A program made the translations under genes and the position numbers. A stretch of 32,847 nt of DNA from contig CAITIQ010000013.1 of the NCBI GenBank assembly GCA_903892415.1, positions 1-32,847 on the forward strand. The letters are read 5' to 3'. The notes below the pieces were generated by a model, which was given only the letters and a program-made list of their open reading frames with translations, did not search any database and was not told the origin of the DNA. Of this stretch, positions 24,449 through 32,847 are shown piece by piece. Source of the DNA: an uncultured delta proteobacterium (GTDB lineage Bacteria > Myxococcota_A > Polyangia > Polyangiales > Polyangiaceae). Positions within the stretch are counted from its first letter, which is position 1; each line of letters opens with the position of its first letter.

Positions 24449-26164
24449 ATGCTCAGAGCGACACCAATGAACGGGTCCTTGGGTCCAGCCCGACAGGGTC
24501 GTAAGTGGGCGTTGCTCGGCCAAGGTTCGCTGACTTTCGTGCTGATGCTGAGCTCGCCTCAAGTGCTGCGTGCGCAAGAGTCCACGCCGTTGGATCGATT
24601 TCAGCCTTCTGTAAGTGGCGACGCCCAGGTCGCGGTGCCCGGCGCGTTCGTTGAAGGGTGGCTGCGGACCAGCGTCGCAACCTGGTTCAGCTACGCCAAT
24701 TCGCCGCTCGTACTCGCAGACGGAGAGAGCCAGGACACGCTGCGGCGCGTGGTCGAGCATCAGCTGATCGTGCGCGTCCAGGCGGCGGTGGCGCTCGTGG
24801 AACGGGTGCTCATCCACGTGGATGTGCCGGTGACCGTGTTCGCTCGAGGCGAGCCGGTCTCCAACGTGACCCGGTCAGCGGAGTTCAGTGAACCGGCCTC
24901 CGCGGCCATGGAGGATTTGCGGCTCGGAGGCCGCTTCGCGATGCTCAAGCCTGACGGCTGGCTGCCAGGAGCCAGCTTCGGGTTGGGGCTCTTTTTGCCG
25001 ACGGGACGTGATGATTCGTACACCTCCACCGGCAGCGTGCGGGCTGCCCCTCACGTATCGCTTGGAGCCACCTGGGGTCCGGTAACCTGGACCACGGCGG
25101 TCGGTCGGACGTTCTACCCGAACGCTTTGCGCACCGATGAGGGAGGCCTGCTGGGCAGCGACGTGACCTTGGGGTTTGGCGCCTCGGTCGAAGTGGACCG
25201 CTTTCATTTTGGCGCCGAGACGAACCTCAACGTTCGCACCGACGAGCCAGTGCCGAGCGCTCCGCGCACGGTGAGCGGCGAAGCGCTCGCCTCCGCGCGC
25301 GCCGACGTTGGCCCCCTCACCTTCTCCCTCGCAGGCGGTCCGGGCTTGGGGCAGGCGCCGGGAACCCCAACCTTTCGCATCGTCAGTGGCGTCGCGCTCT
25401 CCTTCGACCCAGTCGACGCACCCAAGCCTGTACCTCTCCCTGTGAAGCAGCCGAGCGAAGCTTCGCTGAAGACCGCACAGCCCAGCGAAGCCGCTAACCG
25501 CGCGCTCGCTCAACTCGAAGCGCAGGCCGCACAGGCCGCGGGTCCGGAGGCTGCGCCAGGTGGCGCCGCCGCCGATCGTGATGGAGATTCGGTGTTCGAC
25601 GCCGTCGATCCTTGCCCCGAGGTTGCTGGCCCTGTGCGTGGATCTCCGGCCACGGACGGCTGCCCGCTCGATGGCGACGGCGACGGGGTCGCTGACCTCG
25701 AGGACGCCTGCCCGACGGTCGCGGGAGCCCGCGCGGCGGACCCAAAACAAAGCGGCTGCCCAACGTCGGTGCGCGTCGAGAACGACAGGCTTTCACTGCT
25801 GAGCCCCATCCTGTTCGAGACCAACAGCGCGACCATCGCCGCGGACTCGCTGCCGCTGCTCGAACAGATCGTCAAGACGCTGCAAGGCGAGCCCAGCATC
25901 CTGCGCGTGGCCGTCGATGGTCACACCGACAATCGCGGTCTACCGCGACGCAATTTGGAGCTTTCTCGACTGCGCGCGGTCGCGGTCGTGCGCTGGCTGA
26001 ACGAGCACGGCGTCGATCCGCTGCGCACCGAGGCGCGCGGCTTCGGCGCGCGCGCACCCATCGACACGAACAAGACCGAGGAAGGTCGGCTCAAGAACCG
26101 TCGCGTTGAGATCGTGATTCTCAAACGCGCTGCCGCCACGAGCAGCCGACAGGAGTCGCCATGA
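24449..26164 (+). CDS. OmpA-family outer membrane protein with TSP3 calcium repeats
   Basis: Of the possible starts, the ATG at 24449 (or 24467) gives a normal signal peptide (KWALLGQGSLTFVLMLSSPQ, cleavage near VLRAQ). The frame is open to 24299, but that extra 50 residues look non-coding. The mature protein has a ~300-residue beta-barrel-like part (alternating aromatic strands). Two thrombospondin type-3 repeats follow (~376-440: DRDGDSVFDAVDPCPE, DGDGDGVADLEDACP), which bind calcium. Last is a C-terminal OmpA domain (~453-563: VDGHTDNRG, RGFGARAP, NRRVEIVIL) that grips peptidoglycan. It is the first gene of a four-gene operon. Its TGA overlaps the next ATG by 4 nt. Confidence 0.92.
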   Translation: MLRATPMNGSLGPARQGRKWALLGQGSLTFVLMLSSPQVLRAQESTPLDRFQPSVSGDAQVAVPGAFVEGWLRTSVATWFSYANSPLVLADGESQDTLRRVVEHQLIVRVQAAVALVERVLIHVDVPVTVFARGEPVSNVTRSAEFSEPASAAMEDLRLGGRFAMLKPDGWLPGASFGLGLFLPTGRDDSYTSTGSVRAAPHVSLGATWGPVTWTTAVGRTFYPNALRTDEGGLLGSDVTLGFGASVEVDRFHFGAETNLNVRTDEPVPSAPRTVSGEALASARADVGPLTFSLAGGPGLGQAPGTPTFRIVSGVALSFDPVDAPKPVPLPVKQPSEASLKTAQPSEAANRALAQLEAQAAQAAGPEAAPGGAAADRDGDSVFDAVDPCPEVAGPVRGSPATDGCPLDGDGDGVADLEDACPTVAGARAADPKQSGCPTSVRVENDRLSLLSPILFETNSATIAADSLPLLEQIVKTLQGEPSILRVAVDGHTDNRGLPRRNLELSRLRAVAVVRWLNEHGVDPLRTEARGFGARAPIDTNKTEEGRLKNRRVEIVILKRAAATSSRQESP

Positions 26165-28488
26165 CTCACGTCCGATCGAAGGTCCAACGCGCTAGCCTCT
26201 GGTTGGCCGCCGGCTGTGTAGCAACGTCGCTTCCTCAGCTAGCCCTGACCGAGGAGTACCCCGAGGAGGTCCTGCAGTGGGGGGTCTCCAAAGGCGACAG
26301 CTGCGAAGACATCGCAAAGGCCGTCTACGGCAGCACGCGCCATGCCCACCTCGTGATGCGCTACAACCGCGTGACATGCACGCCCGGCGCACCGCTCGAA
26401 CCGGGAACGATCGTGTTACCGGCCCATGTGAGCGAGGTGACGCGCGCGCGCCTCAGCTCGCTTGCACCGGAGGTTCGACACAAGCCACCGGGTGGCGGCT
26501 GGGGCAGCGCTAGCGCAGGCCAAGGGCTCGCCGACAACAGCAGCGTCAACACCCTGCAGAAGGCCAACGCCACCATCCAATTTCTGGATCAGACGCGGAT
26601 CCTTTTGGCGGAGAACACGCTGGTCGTAATTTTTGGCACGGCCGCACAGAGCGCTGTCGCTCGCGATCCGAAGCAGGTCAACGCCGACGTCTCGGTGGAT
26701 GAAGGCGAGGTCAAGGCGGCTTTGGCTGCCCTGCGAGGAGACCAAGACACGATCGAGATCGACGTCGCCGGGGGCGGACGGGTGAGCGCCGCCTCGCGCG
26801 ATACCGTGGTGGCAAAGAAAGGCGAACGCACCAACGTCTCGGTGTTCGACGGCAAGAGCAAGGTCACGTCGAACCGCCAGTCGGTGGAGGTCGCCCGCGG
26901 CTTCGGCACGCGCTTCAGCAAAGGTCAGACGCCGGAACCCGCTCGCGAGCTGCCCAAAGCGCCGAATTGGAAAGGCGAGCTGCCGCGTATCACCCTGGCC
27001 GAAGTCGGCCAGGGCGTTTTGACGACCTCGTGGGAGTCAACCGCCGAGGCCGTCGCCTACCGTGTGGAGATCGCCACCGATCCGGAGTTTTGGCGGCTGC
27101 TTGCACGCGAAGAAGTCGGCCCCGACGTTACCAATTTCCGCGCGGAGAACCTGCCACCTGGCGACTACTTCGTACGGGTTCGGGTGCTCGACAAAGACGA
27201 CTTCCTCGGCTGGCCCACCGAATCTCGCACCACCACCGTGGTAGGCGTGGTCTTCGCTGATGGTGGTGGCCGGGTCGAAGCGGGCGGCAAGCTGGCGCTT
27301 CACCCCTACGGCCAGCTGGCGCTTCCACAAAAATCTTCAGCGCTGAGCATCTCGTTCGACGGCGGTAAGCCGCTGCCCGCGGCAGAGGTGCTCGAGTTTG
27401 GTCAACTACGCCCCAAAACGCTGGCGTTCAACCTGGGAGAAAACGCGCAGCGCTACGAGATCGAGTACCTCGAGGTAGCCGCCCGCGTCACGGCGAAAGA
27501 AGAAGGCCCAAGCGAAAGCCTGCAGATCGTTTTCGACGGCATCGCCGACGCAGCCACCTTGTCGCGCATGCGGCCGACGTTGCTGCTGATGGACGGTGAA
27601 AACGAAACCACGCGCGTTCGCCTGACGGACGCGCGCTTTGAGGACGGCACTGCGCGCATCACTGCCGCTCGACCCAAAGCCGCGCTCGCAGCGCTCGTCG
27701 TTGACGGCTGGGGTCGTTCCCTCGGTAGTTGGCGAGCCCCGGCCGTCGATTCTCAACCGGCGGACCAGCAGCCCGATCAAGCAGCAAAAGCCCAGCGACC
27801 GCTCGCCCCAATCGTGCCCGCGTGGTCGGTGGACCCAGCCATCCCGCGACTCTGGGCACCCACCGCCGAAAACGCCTTCTTCATCTCTGCAGCGGTGGAG
27901 CAACCGCTCGCTGGGTCCGGCTCGTATCAAGGGCTCGTGCAAGTGAGCGGAAACGTCGATGCGCTCAGTCTTGAGGCTTCGGTGCGCAGCGAGGACTCAG
28001 TCGTTGGACGCTCCAGCAATGAGATCGCCTGGTTGGGCGGGCGCTACCGCGTGCTCGAGTTCTCTGACGGCAGCTTCGAGCTGGGGCCAGCCCTCCGGTT
28101 CGGCATTCCGACGTCGGATCTTGGTCCGTCATTTCAGGCGGAACTCGGTGCAGCGGCCGGCGGACGCGCGGGCATGTTCCGATGGCTCGCCAGCATGACC
28201 TTCGATTTGGATGGCGACCCCGCAGCCTTTGCCTACGTGCCCGGACTTGCGCTGGGCCTGATGGTGGAACCGCTGCGCTGGTTCCGCGCCTACGCGGCGC
28301 TCGACGGCTACGCGACCCAAGTGCCAAACACGCAGAGCAGCGGTGAACGCTTCGCCGGTGGTCTTACGGTCGGAGCCGAGGCCGGTAAATGGGTCTTCGG
28401 TGCGGTGGGAGCTCGAGCCACCCCGTTTGAATCTCCTGCCGCGGCCCTTAGCTTTTATGCGGCTTTAGGGGTTCGCGTAGAGCCATGA
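26161..28488 (+). CDS. LysM-like and FecR-domain envelope protein with beta-barrel C-terminus
   Basis: The 775-residue protein has an N-terminal signal-like segment (~1-30). A LysM-like fold follows (~39-88: VSKGDSCEDIAKAVYGS...LEPGTIVLPA) with C48 and C73 that could pair, suggesting peptidoglycan binding. A FecR-type domain follows (~110-240), then an Ig/fibronectin-like repeat (~285-355: VAYRVEIATDPEFW, LPPGDYFVRVRVLD). The C-terminal ~200 residues are Gly/aromatic-rich strands ending YAALGVRVEP, like a small outer-membrane barrel. FecR domains relay envelope signals in known systems, usually to ECF sigma factors, but none is adjacent here. ATG and TGA overlaps on both sides couple it to the OmpA and kinase genes. 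Confidence 0.85.
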   Translation: MTHVRSKVQRASLWLAAGCVATSLPQLALTEEYPEEVLQWGVSKGDSCEDIAKAVYGSTRHAHLVMRYNRVTCTPGAPLEPGTIVLPAHVSEVTRARLSSLAPEVRHKPPGGGWGSASAGQGLADNSSVNTLQKANATIQFLDQTRILLAENTLVVIFGTAAQSAVARDPKQVNADVSVDEGEVKAALAALRGDQDTIEIDVAGGGRVSAASRDTVVAKKGERTNVSVFDGKSKVTSNRQSVEVARGFGTRFSKGQTPEPARELPKAPNWKGELPRITLAEVGQGVLTTSWESTAEAVAYRVEIATDPEFWRLLAREEVGPDVTNFRAENLPPGDYFVRVRVLDKDDFLGWPTESRTTTVVGVVFADGGGRVEAGGKLALHPYGQLALPQKSSALSISFDGGKPLPAAEVLEFGQLRPKTLAFNLGENAQRYEIEYLEVAARVTAKEEGPSESLQIVFDGIADAATLSRMRPTLLLMDGENETTRVRLTDARFEDGTARITAARPKAALAALVVDGWGRSLGSWRAPAVDSQPADQQPDQAAKAQRPLAPIVPAWSVDPAIPRLWAPTAENAFFISAAVEQPLAGSGSYQGLVQVSGNVDALSLEASVRSEDSVVGRSSNEIAWLGGRYRVLEFSDGSFELGPALRFGIPTSDLGPSFQAELGAAAGGRAGMFRWLASMTFDLDGDPAAFAYVPGLALGLMVEPLRWFRAYAALDGYATQVPNTQSSGERFAGGLTVGAEAGKWVFGAVGARATPFESPAAALSFYAALGVRVEP

Positions 28489-29918
28489 GCAAGGACGAGC
28501 CGAAGTCGCGCCACTCGCTCACCGAGGCCCGCATCGCGTCGCAAGCGGCAGCGCTAGCTCCCCTACCGATCACCAGCGCCGGCTTCGGCGACCTCCCTCA
28601 GCTATTCACGCTGCCGAGCGCCGAACCCGGGGAGGATGTGCGCGGTCAATTGCTCGACCACCGTTACCGCGTGACGCGCAAGATTGGGCAAGGGGGGATG
28701 GGGGCTGTGTACGTGGCGACGCACGTCAGCCTCGGCGTCGAGGTCGCGGTAAAGGTCCTGCATGCCGGCTTGGCGACCGGCGACGAGCACAAGCGGCGCT
28801 TTTGGCGCGAGGCCCGAGCTGCCAGTTCGCTCGACCACCCGAACATCGTGCGTGTGCTCGACTTTGTGTCCGGCCCGCCCCTGACCTTCTTGGTGATGGA
28901 GCTGCTCGACGGGCGCAACCTGGCCGACTTCATCGACGATCAGAACGACTTGCCCTCCCTGCACGACATACGCGAGCTCTGCTGCCAGCTGCTCGACGGC
29001 CTCGAGGCGGCGCACGCGATCGGCATCGTGCATCGGGATTTGAAGCCCGATAACGTGTTCATCAGCCGCGTCGCCGGCTCGAGCCTCGGTTGCGTCAAGC
29101 TCGTCGACTTTGGTTTGGCTCACGTCGAGGTCAGCTCCGATCCCAACACGCTGACCATGACCAGCCACGTCGCAGGGACGCCTTCCTACATGAGCCCCGA
29201 ACAGTGTCGCAGCTTGGTGGTCGGGCCCAGTACAGACCTGTACGCCTTCGGCTGCATCCTGACCGAACTACTGCAACGAGAGCCGCCGTTCTCTTCGAAC
29301 AACCAAGTCGATCTGATGGCCAAGCATCTGTTCGCGCCTCCCCCCGCGCTCAAGCGTCCACCCGACGCCGAACCGATTCCGGCGCTGCTCGAGCGCTTGC
29401 GGCTCGACCTGCTGGCCAAGGACGCCGAGAACCGCCCAGGGAGCGCGCGTGAGACCAAAGAGCGCTTGTTGATCGCGCTCGATCCTGAGCGTGCTGCGCA
29501 GATCCTCCCCGAGCGCTCGCTGCCGCTTCACCGCGCACGAGAGGACCGTGTTCCCCAGTGGACCGACCCAGCTCCGCCACGCGACCAACCAACGCGCGCG
29601 CTCGGTAACCATCGACTCAACGTTTTCTCGACGCCGCTCTCGGACACTCAGCGGCTGGCCCTGCAAAGCTTGGGCTTTTCGCTAGTAGAACAAGGGGCCG
29701 AACCGGGTATCAACCTGCTCTCAGCGGCCTCGATGGACGAGCTCCTACGCAAGGTTGCCGAGCTCTGTGCCACCGGCCCGGTGCTGTGCGTGGCCGACCC
29801 GACGAGCGAGCAGCTGCGCAAGTTGATCGCTGCGGGCGCAGCCGACGTCGCCAGCAGCAAAGAGGGCTTTGACGGCCTCACCAAGAAGCTGCTCCGGGTC
29901 GCAAGAAGGCACCGCTGA
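28485..29918 (+). CDS. Ser/Thr kinase with receiver-like C-terminal domain
   Basis: The 477-residue protein starts at an ATG overlapping the previous stop by 4 nt. An N-terminal linker (1-60) precedes a complete kinase domain: GQGGMGAVY (~69-77), Lys90 in VAVK, HRDLKPDN (Asp185), DFGLAH (Asp208) and SYMSPEQ. The last ~100 residues (~375-477) look like a degenerate response-regulator fold: NLLSAASMDELLRKVAEL, VLCVADPTSE and LIAAGAADVASSKEGFDGL. No canonical phospho-acceptor Asp pair is visible. No membrane helix is present, so it is cytoplasmic. Substrates are unknown. The operon context suggests it acts between the envelope proteins and the downstream cyclase. Confidence 0.93.
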   Translation: MSKDEPKSRHSLTEARIASQAAALAPLPITSAGFGDLPQLFTLPSAEPGEDVRGQLLDHRYRVTRKIGQGGMGAVYVATHVSLGVEVAVKVLHAGLATGDEHKRRFWREARAASSLDHPNIVRVLDFVSGPPLTFLVMELLDGRNLADFIDDQNDLPSLHDIRELCCQLLDGLEAAHAIGIVHRDLKPDNVFISRVAGSSLGCVKLVDFGLAHVEVSSDPNTLTMTSHVAGTPSYMSPEQCRSLVVGPSTDLYAFGCILTELLQREPPFSSNNQVDLMAKHLFAPPPALKRPPDAEPIPALLERLRLDLLAKDAENRPGSARETKERLLIALDPERAAQILPERSLPLHRAREDRVPQWTDPAPPRDQPTRALGNHRLNVFSTPLSDTQRLALQSLGFSLVEQGAEPGINLLSAASMDELLRKVAELCATGPVLCVADPTSEQLRKLIAAGAADVASSKEGFDGLTKKLLRVARRHR

Positions 29919-31645
29919 TGCGCATCACGACCAAGGCGGTGCTGCTGTTTGGCGTGGTCGCAGTGATCCCAGCGGTGCTGCCGCTTCCGATCGTGCTGCC
30001 CGACTACGCGGATGCCTTGCTGGTGGCCGCACAGAATGAGCAACTGCTGGTCGCCAAAGAGGCCCAGACCGCCGTGGATGATCACGTGGGACGCGCGCTG
30101 GAAGACGGTCGCATGCTGGCCGCGGTATTCTCGCGAGCCTCGCGCGTCGACCCGGATCAAGGCGCGGAAGCGGTGAAGCTGAGCTTCGAGGCGCAACGAA
30201 GCTTCGACGTTGCGCGTTTGGTGGTGCTGCGCGGTGATAGCCCCCGCAGCACCCTATTTGCAAAACCCGGAGCCGATAAGGCTGAAGCCCCCGAGGCAGT
30301 GCTCACGCTGCTGCAAGCCGCCGACGACCAACCCTACGTCACTGAGTTCTTGGACATGAAACGCCTGGTGTTGGTGTTTGCGCTCGAACGCACCAGCGCC
30401 TCAGCGCCCAAAGGCTACTTGGTGCTGCCGCTCTACCTGCAGCCGATCGAGTTAGCGCTGGAGTCGAACGCGGCGCTGCGCCTCAAGAACGGAGCGGAGT
30501 TGTTCGTGGTCGACGCCGAGCGCAAGTTGGTTGCCGCACCTCCTCAAAGCACGCGCCCCCGCCGCAAAGACGTCGGCGAGCTGTGCACGCTCTCGCTACT
30601 TTCGGGGCTACCGAGCGGGCCACCGGTCGGTGTGAGCGGCGTCTGCAACGACAACGGTGGCGTGGTTGGCGCTGTTCAAACCACCGCCAACCTGCGTTGG
30701 GCCGTGGTGATCGCCCAACCCAAGGCCGTGGTGCTGAGCGAATACGAGGCCACCCGTCGGGTGTTGGTTTTTGCGGCGCTCGGCGCAGCGGCGGTGGCAA
30801 TGCTGCTCGCTTTGCTCGCAGGCCGCGGCGTGACCCGGCCTGTGCTACGCCTCGTCGATCAGGCGCGGCGAATCGGCACGCGCGGTTGGGAGAGATTGCT
30901 CGCGCACAGTGGTCGCAGCGATGAGCTCGGTGAGCTCGAGACCGAGCTGCTAGCCGCTGGCACCGGCTTAGCGGCCCAGGAAAAGCAGCTCGCTCGTGAA
31001 GCGCAGGTTCGTTCGGACCTGTCGCGGTTTCTGAGCCCCGAGCTGGTCGAACGGGCCGTCAGCGGCGAGCTCGATATGCGCCTCGGCGGTAAGCGCCAGG
31101 AGATCTCGGTGCTGTTCGCCGACGTGGTCGCCTTCACGCCGCTCGCCGAGAAGCGCCCCGCCGAAGAGACGGTGGCGATCCTCAACGAACTTTTCGGTTT
31201 GCTCACCGAGATCGTGTTTCGACACGGAGGCTTCGTCGACAAATTCATCGGCGACGCCGTAATGGCCGTGTTTGGCGCGCCCGCCGAGCTCAAAGGCCAC
31301 GCCGACAAGGCCCTCGCCTGCGCCGAGGACATGATGCGCTTCATGGAGGTGGCCGCGGTGGACTTCGAGCAGACGCACAAGGTCAGCCTCCGCCTGTCGA
31401 TCGGCGTCAACTCGGGCGAAGCCGTGGTCGGCAACATCGGATCGGAGCGCCGCATGGACTACACGGCCATCGGCGACGTGGTGAACGTGGCCGCAAGGCT
31501 GGAGACGGTGGCGCAGCCCAATCAGGTGCTCGTGGGAGAGGGCACTCGCAGCCGATCCCACGGGGGCTTCGAGCTGCGCAAGCTCGGCAGCAGACGGCTG
31601 GTTGGCCGCGAGGACGAGACGGTGGTTTACGAGCTCGTCGTCTGA
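29918..31645 (+). CDS. Membrane adenylate cyclase with HAMP domain (class III)
   Basis: The 575-residue protein overlaps the kinase stop by 1 nt. A first membrane helix (~7-30) and a ~250-residue periplasmic sensor region precede a second helix (~282-305). A HAMP linker (~305-360) follows, then a class III cyclase domain (~385-560). Metal-binding Asp402 (LFADVVAFT) and Asp446 (FIGDAVMAVFG), the adenine-selecting Lys442 and Asp514 (MDYTAIGD), and the transition-state Asn523/Arg527 (NVAARLE) are all present. It should therefore make cAMP and be active. The sensor domain has CACHE-like features but is not firmly identified. It ends the operon. cAMP would be the output of the unit. Confidence 0.94.
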   Translation: MRITTKAVLLFGVVAVIPAVLPLPIVLPDYADALLVAAQNEQLLVAKEAQTAVDDHVGRALEDGRMLAAVFSRASRVDPDQGAEAVKLSFEAQRSFDVARLVVLRGDSPRSTLFAKPGADKAEAPEAVLTLLQAADDQPYVTEFLDMKRLVLVFALERTSASAPKGYLVLPLYLQPIELALESNAALRLKNGAELFVVDAERKLVAAPPQSTRPRRKDVGELCTLSLLSGLPSGPPVGVSGVCNDNGGVVGAVQTTANLRWAVVIAQPKAVVLSEYEATRRVLVFAALGAAAVAMLLALLAGRGVTRPVLRLVDQARRIGTRGWERLLAHSGRSDELGELETELLAAGTGLAAQEKQLAREAQVRSDLSRFLSPELVERAVSGELDMRLGGKRQEISVLFADVVAFTPLAEKRPAEETVAILNELFGLLTEIVFRHGGFVDKFIGDAVMAVFGAPAELKGHADKALACAEDMMRFMEVAAVDFEQTHKVSLRLSIGVNSGEAVVGNIGSERRMDYTAIGDVVNVAARLETVAQPNQVLVGEGTRSRSHGGFELRKLGSRRLVGREDETVVYELVV

Positions 31646-31766
31646 AGCAGCTTTCGCTCGCAGTTCGGCGGTTTCAACGCAGGAAATTCCAGCCCCTGAA
31701 CAGCCTGCTAGTCATGGCCATCACTTCGTGTTAACTGCGCGCAGCCTTCCGTCGCGAAAGACGTGA

Positions 31767-32847
<1,081 letters not shown>

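Overview
The window is high-GC DNA from a Gram-negative bacterium, most likely a myxobacterium (Myxococcota, probably the Polyangia side). The signs are three Hanks-type Ser/Thr kinases in about 20 kb (one with the HRDVAPDN-style catalytic loop common in myxobacteria), many Ala/Pro-rich membrane proteins and lipoproteins, OmpA with thrombospondin type-3 repeats, a FecR-domain envelope protein, a TolC protein and a SWIM/SNF2 helicase. I see no rRNA, tRNA, CRISPR array, transposase or phage gene. This looks like chromosome, not an island. The assignment is by inference, since no marker gene was searched.

Layout. 1-1925: the 3' end of an enolase-superfamily dipeptide epimerase, then a protein with a Pro/Gln/Gly/Tyr repeat head and membrane segments. 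1959-3812 (minus): a large unknown membrane protein. 3898-6256 (plus): a tight operon of FKBP lipoprotein, two-TM membrane protein and OmpR-type response regulator, each overlapping the next by 4 nt. 6336-9228 (minus): a small lipoprotein, then a lipase-like hydrolase with an upstream PRPP-synthetase-family gene. 9397-11775 (plus): membrane-anchored Ser/Thr kinase, convergent with surE (11826-12572), which lies downstream of a Pro/Ala-rich PEGA-like membrane protein (12636-14375). 14541-18451 (plus): an orphan TolC-family protein followed by a membrane pyrophosphatase homologue that has lost several catalytic acidic residues. 18800-22225 (plus): SWIM-SNF2 helicase behind a 348-bp gap holding an 18-bp perfect palindrome. 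22326-24184 (minus): a 76-aa protein with a good intrinsic terminator, and a soluble zinc-ribbon/TPR kinase. 24449-31645 (plus): a four-gene overlapping operon of OmpA/TSP3 protein, LysM/FecR/barrel protein, Ser/Thr kinase and HAMP adenylate cyclase. 31836-end (plus): the start of atpD.

How they may work together. The strongest functional unit is the 24449-31645 operon, whose order runs from outer membrane and periplasm to cytoplasmic kinase and cAMP production. The divergent zinc-ribbon kinase may share its regulatory region. The FKBP/response-regulator operon resembles a second envelope-linked regulatory unit without a histidine kinase nearby. The most unusual single gene is the degenerate pyrophosphatase-like protein after tolC.
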